Source of the DNA: Streptomyces lanatus
Lineage (GTDB): Bacteria > Actinomycetota > Actinomycetes > Streptomycetales > Streptomycetaceae
Direction of reading: 5' to 3'
Assembly (NCBI RefSeq): GCF_014655715.1
Contig: NZ_BNBM01000007.1
Location: 62,001-126,000 of the forward strand
Length of the DNA: 64,000 nucleotides
Part shown: one piece after another, positions 1-9,122 of the stretch
How the letters are laid out: every line of letters begins with the position of its first letter
Numbering within the stretch: the first letter of the stretch is position 1
Made by a program: the position numbers and the translations under genes
The notes under the pieces: model-generated
Told to the model about the DNA's origin: nothing
What the model saw: only the letters and a program-made list of their open reading frames with translations
Database searches by the model: none

Positions 1-33
1 AGCGGTCCGAGCGGAGCTAGGGGGGCCAGACCT

Positions 34-933
34 ATGGCGCGGCGCATCGACGTGACCGGGACAGGCGGCGTACGGCTCGCGGCCTGGGAGTTCGGCGACC
101 CTCCCAAGACCGACCCGCCGAAGAGCGACCCCACGACCGAGCACGACGGCCCGCTCGGCGTCCTGTTACTGCACGGCCTGATGGGCCGCGCCTCGCACTG
201 GGCCTCCACCGCCCGCTGGCTCTCCGAGCGGCACCGCGCCGTCGCCCTGGACCAGCGCGGCCACGGCCGCAGCGACAAGCCCGCGCAGGCCGCCTTCACA
301 CGCGAGGCCTACGTCGACGACGCCGAGGCCGCCCTGGAACAGCTCGGCCTCGCCCCGGCCGTCCTCATCGGCCACGCCATGGGCGCGCTGACCGCGTGGC
401 AGCTCGCGGCGCGGCGCCCCGACCTCGTGCGCGGCGTGATCATCTGCGACATGCGGGCCTCCGCGCTGGGCGCGGCCTCGCAGCGGGAGTGGGAGGACTG
501 GTTCAAGGCCTGGCCCGTTCCCTTCGCCACCCTCGCCGACGTACGGAAGTGGTTCGGGGAGGACGACCCCTGGGTCGAGCGGCCGAACCCCGCGCGCGGT
601 GAGTTCTACGCCGAGGTCATGCACGAGTGCGAGGACGGCTGGCGGCCGGTGTTCGTGCCGGACCAGATGCTGCGGTCCCGCGAGACATGGGTGTTCGACG
701 CGCACTGGGAGGACCTGGCCCAGGTGCGGTGCCCCGCGCTGGTCGTGCGCGGGCTCGACGGCGAGCTCGGCCGGGCGGAGGCCCAGGAGATGGTGCGGGT
801 GCTGCCTCGCGGGGAGTACGCGGAGGTGCCCGATGCCGGGCATCTGGTGCACTACGACCAGCCCGAGGGGTGGCGTGCGGCGATCGAGCCGTTCCTGGAC
901 GCGGTGCGGGCGGGGGGCGCCGGGCGCCTGTGA
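34..933 (+). CDS. alpha/beta hydrolase-fold protein, nucleophile replaced, TTA codon
   Basis: A 299-residue single-domain cytoplasmic alpha/beta hydrolase. The oxyanion region reads LLLHGLMG (about 44-51) and a DQRGHGRSD strand-turn follows. A late GHLVHYD supplies the general-base His. The nucleophile elbow, normally GHSMG, reads GHAMG, so Ala115 stands where Ser is expected. The protein may therefore not be a classical esterase. Cofactor-free dioxygenases and C-C hydrolase relatives are alternatives, and the substrate is unknown. ATG follows a GGGGGG ribosome site. Codon 45 (166-168) is TTA, the rare leucine codon read by the bldA tRNA, so translation may be development-dependent. It converges on the ABC permease gene. 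Confidence 0.85.
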   Translation: MARRIDVTGTGGVRLAAWEFGDPPKTDPPKSDPTTEHDGPLGVLLLHGLMGRASHWASTARWLSERHRAVALDQRGHGRSDKPAQAAFTREAYVDDAEAALEQLGLAPAVLIGHAMGALTAWQLAARRPDLVRGVIICDMRASALGAASQREWEDWFKAWPVPFATLADVRKWFGEDDPWVERPNPARGEFYAEVMHECEDGWRPVFVPDQMLRSRETWVFDAHWEDLAQVRCPALVVRGLDGELGRAEAQEMVRVLPRGEYAEVPDAGHLVHYDQPEGWRAAIEPFLDAVRAGGAGRL

Positions 934-969
934 GTCAGGCGCTCGGTACCGAAGCGAACGGCGTCCCCG

Positions 970-2559
970 TCACCCCTTGCTCACCGCCATCAGGATCTCC
1001 GGCAGCCGGGCCGCCGTCCGCGGCGCCGCCAGCCGCAGCCCCAGCAGCGTGATCGCCGCCCCGTAGCCCGCGCCCGCCGGCAGCAGCAGCCAGGTCCAGG
1101 CGTCCCCGCCCTCGCTGACGTTCAACCAGATCGTCACCGCGATGACGGGGGCGCACAGCAGGGCCGCCGCGATCATGCCGCCGAAGATCGAGATCCAGGC
1201 GAGGCCCGCCTGACCGGGGGCGACGTTCTTGTAGCCCTCCTGCGGGATGGAGTACGGGAAGCGGGCCGAGGTCCAGGCGCCGGTCGCGAGCATCGCGCCG
1301 AGCAGGGCGAAGGACAGGCCCAGCACCTCGGGGAGCTTCGGCCAGTCACCGAGGAGCGCCGTCGTCAGGACGGTCACCAGCGCGGCGTACGGCAGTGTGA
1401 TCAGCAGCAGGGCCAGGGCCCGGCCGCGCAGCTCGACGTAGGCGTCCCGGGGCGAGGAGATGGTCAGTGCGACCATCCAGAACGCGGAGGTGTCCTGCCC
1501 GAACTGGTTGTACATCTGGATGCCGAGCATCCCGGCCGCGAAGCAGGCGAAGTAGATCGAGCCGGTCCCTTGCAGGGCGTTGAACAGCGGCACGATCAGA
1601 CCGATGGCCAGCGAGGTCACCCAGGCCGCCTTGGTCTTCGGGTCGCGCCAGACATAGCGCAGACTGCGCTCCATCACCGTGCCGGTGCGGCCGGCCGGCA
1701 GCAGACGGGCGAGACCGGTCGGGGTCCGTTCCCGTACGGCGGCCTCGCTGACCGCCTGGAGCGTGGAACCGTCGGGGGACGTCATCAGCCGGGTCAGATG
1801 ACGCGACCACACGGCGATCAGCCCCAGCAACGCGCCCACGCTCAGGGCGAGTTGAAGCACCGCCACCCCGTACGACCCCTCGCTCACCGACCGCACCGCC
1901 CCGACCGCGGACGCCGGCGGCACCCAGCGCAGCACATCCGCCGCCGGATCGAGCTGGGCCAGCCCCGATGAACCCAGCCGCTGCGCACCGAAGTTCACGA
2001 CCTGCGCCCCGACCGCGATCACCAGCCCGCTCAGCACCGCCAGATCCCGGCCCTTACGGCTGGTCAGCAGCCGGATGTTGGCGGCGGCGACGGCCCGCGC
2101 GAGCGCCACGCACACCAACAGGGCCAGGACGACGGCGATGACGCCGACGACGTAGGCCACCCCGCCGTCCGCCACCGCGACCACCGACCCCGCCACCAGG
2201 CACAGCGTGAACAGCGGGCCGATACCGACGAGCGAGGCCGCGAGCAGCGCCCGCACCAGCGGGCGGGGGCGCAGCGGCAGCATGACGAGCCGCGTCGGGT
2301 CGAGGGTCTCGTCCCCGCCGGGGAAGAACAGCGGCATCACCGCCCAGCCGAGAGCCAGGACCGCGACCAGGATCACGACCACCGAGTCGGCGTGCGCGTC
2401 GCCGCGCAGCAGGATCAGCCCGAGGAGCTGGAGCACGGCGAAGAGGAGGACCACGACGGCCGAGGCGACATACGCGGCCCGGCGCCCCGCAGACTGCCGC
2501 AGCCCGTTCCTCAGCAGCGACAGCTTCAGCCGTACGATCGTGGGGGTCGGGTTCGTCAT
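970..2559 (-). CDS. ABC transporter membrane permease
   Basis: A 529-residue integral membrane protein rich in Leu/Val/Ala helices, with roughly ten to twelve predicted membrane segments. Its start overlaps the end of the upstream ATPase gene by 4 nt, so the two are translationally coupled and should form one exporter. It resembles large actinobacterial ABC-2-like permeases. No substrate-binding protein is nearby, which favours export. The substrate cannot be deduced. Confidence 0.85.
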   Translation of the reverse strand: MTNPTPTIVRLKLSLLRNGLRQSAGRRAAYVASAVVVLLFAVLQLLGLILLRGDAHADSVVVILVAVLALGWAVMPLFFPGGDETLDPTRLVMLPLRPRPLVRALLAASLVGIGPLFTLCLVAGSVVAVADGGVAYVVGVIAVVLALLVCVALARAVAAANIRLLTSRKGRDLAVLSGLVIAVGAQVVNFGAQRLGSSGLAQLDPAADVLRWVPPASAVGAVRSVSEGSYGVAVLQLALSVGALLGLIAVWSRHLTRLMTSPDGSTLQAVSEAAVRERTPTGLARLLPAGRTGTVMERSLRYVWRDPKTKAAWVTSLAIGLIVPLFNALQGTGSIYFACFAAGMLGIQMYNQFGQDTSAFWMVALTISSPRDAYVELRGRALALLLITLPYAALVTVLTTALLGDWPKLPEVLGLSFALLGAMLATGAWTSARFPYSIPQEGYKNVAPGQAGLAWISIFGGMIAAALLCAPVIAVTIWLNVSEGGDAWTWLLLPAGAGYGAAITLLGLRLAAPRTAARLPEILMAVSKG

Positions 2560-3326
2560 CGCGCCCCGCCGCCCAGCCAGTCGAGATCGGATCCGGCGGC
2601 GCGGCCGTTCGCGCCGACGAGTTCGAGGAACGCCTCCTGCAGCGAGGCCGCCTCACCGCGCACCTCCGCGAGGGTCCCGTGGGCCCTGATACGTCCGGCG
2701 GCCATGACGGCGACCCAGTCGCACAGCGACTCGACGAGCTCCATGACATGGGAGGAGAAGACGACGGTCGCGCCGGAGGCGGTGTAGCGCTCCAGGACGC
2801 CGCGGATGGTCTGCGCGGAGACGGGGTCGACGCCCTCGAACGGCTCGTCCAGGAACAGCACTTCGGGATTGTGGAGGAGGGCGGCCGCGAGCCCGATCTT
2901 CTTCCGCATCCCGGTCGAGTAGTCGACGACCAGCTTGTGCTGCGCCCCGGCCAGATCGAGTACGTCGAGCAGCTGCGACGCCCGCTTGTCGACCTCCGGG
3001 CCGGGCAGCCCGCGCAACCGCCCGGTGTACCCGAGCAGTTCCCGCCCGGAGAGCCGCTCGAAGAGCCGAAGCCCTTCGGGCAGCACGCCGATGCGGGCCT
3101 TCACATCTACGGGGTCCTGCCAGACGTCGTGGCCGACGACGGAGACGGTTCCGCTGTCGGGCCGTAGCAGCCCGGTGATCATGGAGAGGGTGGTGGTTTT
3201 CCCGGCGCCATTAGGGCCCACGAGCCCAATGAACTTCCCCGCCGGCAGATCGAGATCAATCCCGGCAACGGCGACTTGCTGCCCGAAACGCTTCCAAAGC
3301 CCACGCACACTTACGGCCGACGTCAT
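2556..3326 (-). CDS. ABC transporter ATP-binding protein
   Basis: A 256-residue ATPase starting MTSAVSVRGLWKRFG. Walker A is GPNGAGKTT. The signature region reads YSTGMRKKIGLA, a variant of LSGGQ. Walker B is VLFLDEPFEGVD, followed by an H-loop in FSSHVMEL. It energises the permease encoded next in the same operon. The reading frame stays open upstream to about 3440, but that part only translates an intergenic repeat, so I place the start at the ATG at 3326. This is a typical drug- or lipid-export type of ATPase; the substrate is unknown. Confidence 0.92.
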   Translation of the reverse strand: MTSAVSVRGLWKRFGQQVAVAGIDLDLPAGKFIGLVGPNGAGKTTTLSMITGLLRPDSGTVSVVGHDVWQDPVDVKARIGVLPEGLRLFERLSGRELLGYTGRLRGLPGPEVDKRASQLLDVLDLAGAQHKLVVDYSTGMRKKIGLAAALLHNPEVLFLDEPFEGVDPVSAQTIRGVLERYTASGATVVFSSHVMELVESLCDWVAVMAAGRIRAHGTLAEVRGEAASLQEAFLELVGANGRAAGSDLDWLGGGAR

Positions 3327-3337
3327 GGAGGCCAACC

Positions 3338-3414
3338 CTAAGGGGCGCGGGACTGTAGCCAATATGCGGCTCCGCCGCGTGGGCGCGACAAGCCAAGAAC
3401 AACCCGCAGCCGCC
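3338..3414 (-). repeat. dispersed Streptomyces intergenic repeat, copy 1
   Basis: On the minus strand this reads as a GGCTGCGGGTTG block, then a TTGTCGCGCCCACGCGGCGG block, then a GCCCCTTAGGG-like end. Copy 2 at 20945-21023 has the same blocks in the same order. The element fills nearly all of the gap between the prim-pol-like gene and the ABC ATPase gene. It contains short GC-rich self-complementary segments such as CGGCTCCGCCG, so it may fold. Confidence 0.75.
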
Positions 3415-3417
3415 GTA

Positions 3418-4071
3418 CTACCTATCGCGCCCACACGCATAAGCGAGCGGCGAGATCAACTCCTCCGCATCCGGCAGCCACCGATTGGCCGGCGTGGGCC
3501 GACACGCCCACTGCACAGCCCCCCGCGACCCGAACCGGGTGGGCGGCCCCGCGACCCACGCCCCTTCCCCCAGCGCCACCAGGTCCAGCGAGCCGATCGA
3601 CCACCCCAGCTTGCGCACCAGCTCGGGAACCTTCACCGACGCACCCGGCAACACGAAGAAGTGCATCCGGCGGTCCGGCGTCAGGGTCACCGGCCCCAGC
3701 GACAGCTCCATCCGCTCCATACGGGCGAGCGCGAGGAACCCGGCCGTCTCCGGGACGGAGATCGCGTCGAAGGTGCGCCCCGTCGGCAGCAGGATCGACG
3801 CGGTGGGCTGCTTCTGCCACATCCGTCGCGCGACCGTCGCGCTCCCGGTCGCCTGCGTCGCCCAGTCCGGGCGCGCGGGGTGCGCACCCGGCGCGGGGCA
3901 CGCGGCGTCACCGCAGGAGCAGTACTGCACGCCCTCGACGGCTTCCAGCCAGGTCCCGGGAAACACGTCCCAGTGACGCTCCTCGGCATAGCGAACGGCG
4001 GTGTCCAGCAGGGATTCCCCGCGCTGCTTCGGAATCTGTGCGGCTTCGGTGGCCGGGATCGTCTCTTCCAC
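3418..4071 (-). CDS. stand-alone prim-pol domain-like protein
   Basis: A 217-residue protein resembling the N-terminal domain of bifunctional primase-polymerases (AEP superfamily) that Streptomyces encode as solitary proteins. The N-terminal LLDTAVRYAEERHWDVFPG and the Cys-rich CSCGDAACPAPGAHP segment are typical. The place where active AEPs carry paired acidic residues reads FDAISVP, so the second acid appears lost and catalysis is doubtful. I chose GTG at 4071 (M-EETIPATEAAQ) because a GGGAG lies 11 nt upstream. A TTG at 4095 is the alternative. It is divergent from the next gene. Confidence 0.75.
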   Translation of the reverse strand: MEETIPATEAAQIPKQRGESLLDTAVRYAEERHWDVFPGTWLEAVEGVQYCSCGDAACPAPGAHPARPDWATQATGSATVARRMWQKQPTASILLPTGRTFDAISVPETAGFLALARMERMELSLGPVTLTPDRRMHFFVLPGASVKVPELVRKLGWSIGSLDLVALGEGAWVAGPPTRFGSRGAVQWACRPTPANRWLPDAEELISPLAYACGRDR

Positions 4072-4401
4072 GCCCAACACAACTCCCGCACCCAACCCTG
4101 GTTACGGGCGTCACGCGCGCGGGGGAGGAGCATTGATTCCTCAACTGGGGCGCATGGGTGCATGTGCGGGGGCGCGCGGGAGGATCCATGGCCGGGGGTG
4201 GGTAGCCCACTGTGGGGTCGGCTTCCGCCTTTACCCCGGCAATCCTCGCAAGCCTCGCATTTTCGGTATGCCGACGGGGCATTGATCTTCACGGCCGGAA
4301 TCCTGCGGTGCACAGCCGGTGCCCCGCGGGCCGGATCCCGGCCGGTGAAAGACACGTCAACTCGGTGCGTGGGCAGGCACCGCAGCCACAGGGGGTACGC
4401 C
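4072..4401. other. divergent intergenic region, no gene seen
   Basis: About 330 nt separate the prim-pol-like gene and the TPR-type regulator. The region should hold both promoters. It is less GC-biased around 4250-4300 and contains the GC-rich inverted motif CCGGATCCCGGCCGG at 4331-4345. I see no convincing ORF, operator or RNA gene. Confidence 0.5.
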
Positions 4402-5787
4402 ATGGCCGCAAGGCCTCTCGTCGCGCGACAGCCGAACGAACGGCTGCAGGCACTCATCCAGGAAGCGGGCTGCTCGAACGCCGGACTGGCCCGCCGGGTC
4501 AACATGTGCGGTGCCGAGCACGGACTCGACCTGCGTTACGACAAGACGTCCGTGGCCCGCTGGCTGCGTGGACAGCAGCCGCGGGGACGGGCACCGGCGA
4601 TCATCGCCGAGGCGCTCGGCCGCAAACTCGGCCGTACGGTCACGATCGACGAGATCGGTATGGCCAACGGCAAGAATCTCGCGTCCGGCGTCGGTCTCCA
4701 GTTCTCGCCGACGGTACTGGGGGCCATCGAGCAGGTGTGTGAGCTGTGGCGCAGCGACGTGGGGCGGCGGGACTTCCTGTCCGGGTCGTCCGTCGCCGCG
4801 TCCGCGCTCGTCGAGCCCAGCCGTGACTGGCTGATCTCGTCGCCGGACTCACAGGTGGCGCGCTCTGCCGGGCCTCGCGTGGGGCAGTCCGACGTGCAGG
4901 CCGTGCGGGCGATGACTCAGGCGCTCGTAGACCTTGATCATCAGTACGGCAGCGGGCATGTGCGCCCCGTCGTCGTGCACTACCTCAACAGCGTCGTCTC
5001 CGGGCTGCTGGCCGGCTCCTACCGGGAGGCCATCGGGCGGGAACTCTTCGCCGCCGTCGCGCGGTTGACCGAGCTCGCCGGGTACATGGCCATCGACACC
5101 GGGCAACCGGGGCTCGCCCAGCGGTACTACATCCAGGCGCTGCGTCTCGCACAGGCGGCGGGCGACCGCGGCTACGGCGGGTATGTGCTGGCCGCCTCCA
5201 TGAGTCACCTCGCCGCGCAACTCGGGAATCCGCGGGAGATCGCTCAGTTGGCGAGGGCGGCGCAGGAGGGGGCGCGGGGGCGCGTCACCCCGCGCGCGGA
5301 GTCCATGTTCCATGCCGCCGAGGCGCGCGGGCATGCCCTGATGGGCGATGCGCGGGCCGCGCAACTGGCGTCCTCGCGGGCCGTGACCGCGCTGGAGTCG
5401 GCGGACGCGGAGTCCGGGGACGACCCGGCGTGGATCAGGCACTTCGACGAGGCCTATCTCGCCGACGAGTTGGCGCACTGCCATCGCGATCTCGGCCAGG
5501 CCGAGGCGGCGGCGCGGCGCGCGGAGGAGTCGCTGGCCGGGCTTCCGGAGACGAAGGCACGGCGCCGGGCGATCGGATATGTGTTGCTCGCCACAGCGCA
5601 GGTGCAGCAGCGCGAGGTCGAACAGGCCTGCCACACCGGGCTGAAGGCCGTCGAGCTCCTGGAGACCCTGCGGTCCAACCGGGGCGCCGAGTATCTGGAG
5701 GACTTCCAGCAGCGCCTTGAGCCGTTCCGGGACGAGCCGGTGGTCAGGGAGTTCGGGGCCCGGCTGGACCTTCAGGCAGCGGCGTGA
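4402..5787 (+). CDS. NsdA-like TPR/HTH regulatory protein
   Basis: A 461-residue cytoplasmic protein of the actinobacterial family that includes the sporulation and antibiotic regulator NsdA. I assign it to that family, not as NsdA itself. The N-terminus (about 10-80, ERLQALIQEAGCSNAGLARRVN) looks like a helix-turn-helix. A short hydrophobic SGSSVAASALVEPSRDWL element follows. The C-terminal half is a run of Ala/Leu-rich helical repeats of TPR type. The frame is open far upstream, but ATG at 4402 with GGGGG 7 nt before it fits the family start. It probably regulates development or metabolism. Confidence 0.8.
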   Translation: MAARPLVARQPNERLQALIQEAGCSNAGLARRVNMCGAEHGLDLRYDKTSVARWLRGQQPRGRAPAIIAEALGRKLGRTVTIDEIGMANGKNLASGVGLQFSPTVLGAIEQVCELWRSDVGRRDFLSGSSVAASALVEPSRDWLISSPDSQVARSAGPRVGQSDVQAVRAMTQALVDLDHQYGSGHVRPVVVHYLNSVVSGLLAGSYREAIGRELFAAVARLTELAGYMAIDTGQPGLAQRYYIQALRLAQAAGDRGYGGYVLAASMSHLAAQLGNPREIAQLARAAQEGARGRVTPRAESMFHAAEARGHALMGDARAAQLASSRAVTALESADAESGDDPAWIRHFDEAYLADELAHCHRDLGQAEAAARRAEESLAGLPETKARRRAIGYVLLATAQVQQREVEQACHTGLKAVELLETLRSNRGAEYLEDFQQRLEPFRDEPVVREFGARLDLQAAA

Positions 5788-5988
5788 AACCACGGGGTAC
5801 CGGGGCGTGAACGGCAGGGAAATGAAGGTGGTGATGGCGGGAGGAGGGCGTATGTAGGGGGTGGGGGACCGGGGTGTTAGCGGCGTCACAGGGACGCAGG
5901 TCACGTCCTGGGCTGCGTAGCACCCGGATCGGCGGAGCCGGTAGCGTGAGCCGACGATTCACAAGGTCCCCCATTAGTAGGAGTCCCG

Positions 5989-7683
5989 GTGACGCAGAGT
6001 GGACGGGGCGAGGAGCCCTCGGCGCGACCCGCGCGCGAAGGCATCGTGCTGCCCTCCGACGGCGGTGAGCCGCTGCTGCCGGGCATGACGGGCGCGGCCG
6101 CCGGCCAGCCGGTGCCGGCCACGCCGCCCACCACACCCCCGCCCTCGGCACCGCCGGGCGGCCAGGCCTGGGGCAACCCCTGGGGGCCCGACCAGAACAC
6201 GCCCTCGACGCCCGCCGCGGCACCGGGGCAGGCGTGGGGCGCGCCGGAGCAGCAGTACCAGACGCCGTCCGCGGGGCAGTGGGGCACGGGGCCGGATGCC
6301 TCCGGTACGCAGTCCCCGTCGTCGTACGGCTATGGCGGCCCGGCCGACTCCTCGCCGCCGCCGGCACAGCCGACGTATGGGCAGGGCGGGGCGGGGATGC
6401 AGTACGGGCAGGGGCAGTACGGGGCGCTCCCGCCCGAGGGGCAGTACGGCCAGCACAGCCACGGCGGTGCTCTGCCGGCCGCCGGTGCGGATGCCTACGG
6501 CGCTCCCGGCGCCGGTGCGCCCCTGCCTCCCGCCGCCCCCACCCCCGCCCCCGGTGGCTTCGGAGCCCCCCTCCCGCCCGCCGACGAAGGCGCCACCCAG
6601 TACATACCGCAGGTCGTCAACGCCCCCACGGACGAGCAGGCCACCCGTTACATACCGCCCGTCGCCGCTGACGAAGGCGCGACGCAGTACATACCGCCCG
6701 TCGGCCCGGGGGCGCTGCCGCCCGAGGTCTCCAACGAGAGCACGCAGGTGCTGGGCCGGGCCCGGCAGCAGGGCGGTGCGGGACCGATGCCGCAGGCCGC
6801 CGGGAGCGACGCCGACGCGACGCAGTACATCCCGCCCGTGCCCGGGCAGCCGGGGCCGGGGCGGCAGCCGCTGTCCGACTTCGACAACCTCTTCCGCAGC
6901 GAGCCGGGCGGCGAGCCCCCGGCCGCGGCCACCCAGCAGATACCCCGCTTCCAGCAGCCCCAGCCGCAGCAGCAGTACCCGCACCAGCAGCAGGGGTACT
7001 TCCCACCCGGCGACCCGCACGGTGACGACGAGGGCCGTCGTGGCCGCCGTACCGGATCCAAGGTTCCGCTCATCGCCGCCGTCGGCGTCGGTATCGCCGT
7101 GCTCGGCATCGGCGCGGGCGCGATGCTCGCCGGTGGGGGCGGGGACGACGACAAGGGCGAGAAGAACCAGCCGGTGTCCGCCACGGCCCCGGCGACCGAG
7201 GGCTCGTCCTCGCCGTCCGCGGATCCCGCCGAGGAGCAGGCGATCGCCCTGGACAAGCTGCTGGCCGACAGCGGCGACAGCCGTACCGCGGTGATCAACG
7301 CGGTGGCGTCCGTGAAGTCCTGCGGGAACCTCGGTCAGGCCGCCCAGGACCTGCGCGGCGCGGCCAAGCAGCGCACCCAGCTGGTCACCGACCTGTCCAA
7401 GCTGTCCGTCGACCAGCTCCCGAACCACGCCGCGCTGACCACGGCGCTCACCAAGGCGTGGCAGGCGTCGGCGTCCGCCGACAACCACTACGCGGCGTGG
7501 GCCGACCAGGTCGCCGGCGACAAGAAGCTGTGCAAGAAGGGCCAGGCCCGCGCCACCGGCCAGACCCAGGCAGGCAACCGCGCCAGCGGCACCGCGAGCC
7601 AGCAGAAGAAGACGGCGGCGGAGCTGTGGAACGAGATCGCCAAGAAGTACGGCCTGACGCAGCGCCAGCCCACCCAGCTGTGA
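5989..7683 (+). CDS. Pro/Gln-rich single-pass membrane protein with repeated TQYIPP motifs
   Basis: A 564-residue protein. Residues 1 to about 350 are low-complexity Pro/Gly/Gln sequence with five related repeats of the type ATQYIPPV (ATQYIPQV, ATRYIPPV, ATQYIPPV twice, ATQQIPRF). One membrane helix follows near 358-382 (PLIAAVGVGIAVLG...AMLAGGG). After it comes an outside domain of about 180 residues with two conserved Cys (SVKSCGNL, KKLCKKG). GTG at 5989 has an AGGAG 6 nt upstream. The architecture resembles Streptomyces envelope proteins whose cytoplasmic Thr-rich tails may be kinase targets. The function is not known. Confidence 0.8.
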   Translation: MTQSGRGEEPSARPAREGIVLPSDGGEPLLPGMTGAAAGQPVPATPPTTPPPSAPPGGQAWGNPWGPDQNTPSTPAAAPGQAWGAPEQQYQTPSAGQWGTGPDASGTQSPSSYGYGGPADSSPPPAQPTYGQGGAGMQYGQGQYGALPPEGQYGQHSHGGALPAAGADAYGAPGAGAPLPPAAPTPAPGGFGAPLPPADEGATQYIPQVVNAPTDEQATRYIPPVAADEGATQYIPPVGPGALPPEVSNESTQVLGRARQQGGAGPMPQAAGSDADATQYIPPVPGQPGPGRQPLSDFDNLFRSEPGGEPPAAATQQIPRFQQPQPQQQYPHQQQGYFPPGDPHGDDEGRRGRRTGSKVPLIAAVGVGIAVLGIGAGAMLAGGGGDDDKGEKNQPVSATAPATEGSSSPSADPAEEQAIALDKLLADSGDSRTAVINAVASVKSCGNLGQAAQDLRGAAKQRTQLVTDLSKLSVDQLPNHAALTTALTKAWQASASADNHYAAWADQVAGDKKLCKKGQARATGQTQAGNRASGTASQQKKTAAELWNEIAKKYGLTQRQPTQL

Positions 7684-7697
7684 TCAGTTCGCTGTGA

Positions 7698-9005
7698 TCA
7701 GTTCAGCTCGGCGCTCTGGAGCGTCTTCGTCACATCGATGAAGTTCTTGCGGGCGGCCACCAGCCGGCCGTCCCGCACGACCTGGAGGGTCACCGCGCGG
7801 TTGACCAGACGGGGGTAGCCGACGGCGGCCAGGACGTCCTGGAACTTCCACTGGAGCGTCGGCGTCAGCCCGCCCGTGGAGACCTTCAGGCCGCCGTTCA
7901 GGGCGCCCCGTACGGACTCGGCGCTCACCTCGCCGTCGCCGAGGGACTCGACGGCCTTCTGGAACACCCGGTAGGCGATCCATGTGGTCTGCACACCGGC
8001 GTCCGCGGGATCGATGCGGTTGTCGCCGAAGGCCTCCTCGCTGATCACCTTCTTCATGGCGTCCCAGCGCGGGTCGCTCGCGACGGGGTACCAGCCGGTG
8101 ATGTACGACCCGTCGTACGTCGACGCCCCGCCGGTCGCGTTGATCACGGTCTGGTCGACGCTGCCGAGGACGGTCGCGGTGCGCACCTCGGGGTATTCCT
8201 CGCGGGCCCGCCGGAAGGAGTCCATGAAGGTGCTGGTGCGATCGCCCAGGGCGGGCACCACACAGCCCGTGTCCGAGGTGCCGGTGGTGGAGGAGCTCAA
8301 CGCCCGTACGGCCTGGCCGTCGTACTCGGTGGCGTCCTCGTCGGCCAGCTGGTCGGCAGCGGAGGGGTGCCGGCCCGCCCTGAGCCCGGAGTTCAGCAGC
8401 GGGGGCAGTTCGTCGCCCGCGATGGTGTCGGGCCGGATCAGTGCGATCCGGCCGCAGTCGCGGGCCAGTTCCTTGCCGAGGCCCGCGAGGAGGGTGGGCT
8501 GGCCGCCGTTGACGGGGTAGGACAGCGGGCTGGTGAACTCGGCGTTGGTGATGCCGTAGCCGCCTATGTAGGGGATGCCGGCGCCCTCCAGGGAGGGCAG
8601 GAAGGTGTCGCCGTACTGGCTGTAGGAGCCGATGACCGCGACGACGTTCTCCTCGACCGCGCGGTCGGCGCACCTGGCCGCGGCCACGCTGTCGTTACGG
8701 TCGTTGCAGGTGAGGACCTTCAGCTTGCGGCCGCCGATGCCGCCCTTGGCGTTGACCCAGCGGGCGTAGGCCTGGGCGAAGGCCGGCATGCCGGGCTTGT
8801 TGGTCGCCTTGGTGTCCTGGGGTGCCCAGGTCATGACGGTGATCGTGTCGTCCCCGGAACCCCCCGTGGTACCGGGGATGACACCACACCCGACGGCGAG
8901 CGACGCACACGCCACCAGGGCAGCCGCCGCACGAGCGGTCGCTCTTGCGGGCCGGTCGGTGGTCACGGGGAGGTGAGGGCTGCGCGTGCGGGGCCTGCCG
9001 GTCAT
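7698..9005 (-). CDS. ABC-type solute-binding lipoprotein, branched-chain amino acid family
   Basis: A 435-residue periplasmic-binding-fold protein. An Arg-rich n-region and a hydrophobic core are followed by the lipobox LAVG-Cys, giving a lipid-anchored protein. The body matches the Leu/Ile/Val-binding (LivJ-like, type I) family, with motifs such as KVLTCNDRNDSVAAARCADRAV and VVAVIGSYSQYGD. No permease or ATPase lies beside it, so it is an orphan binding protein or sensor. ATG at 9005 (MTGRPRTRSP) was chosen over longer frames because it gives a normal signal peptide. It converges on the Pro-rich membrane protein gene with 14 nt between. Confidence 0.85.
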   Translation of the reverse strand: MTGRPRTRSPHLPVTTDRPARATARAAAALVACASLAVGCGVIPGTTGGSGDDTITVMTWAPQDTKATNKPGMPAFAQAYARWVNAKGGIGGRKLKVLTCNDRNDSVAAARCADRAVEENVVAVIGSYSQYGDTFLPSLEGAGIPYIGGYGITNAEFTSPLSYPVNGGQPTLLAGLGKELARDCGRIALIRPDTIAGDELPPLLNSGLRAGRHPSAADQLADEDATEYDGQAVRALSSSTTGTSDTGCVVPALGDRTSTFMDSFRRAREEYPEVRTATVLGSVDQTVINATGGASTYDGSYITGWYPVASDPRWDAMKKVISEEAFGDNRIDPADAGVQTTWIAYRVFQKAVESLGDGEVSAESVRGALNGGLKVSTGGLTPTLQWKFQDVLAAVGYPRLVNRAVTLQVVRDGRLVAARKNFIDVTKTLQSAELN

Positions 9006-9122
9006 GGCAACGCACGATTCCGCCACACAACAAACCTGCGCGTGACCCATGGTTATGAAGAGGTGACCGGAAGGTGAATTACGGGGGCGAGTGATGCCCG
9101 AATGAACAGGAACGTACGATCG

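Noticed and set aside
2935..4401. Long open frame upstream of the TPR-type regulator
   Set aside because: It runs antisense through the ABC ATPase and prim-pol-like genes; the product of that part is Arg/Pro-rich shadow sequence. The family start is at 4402.
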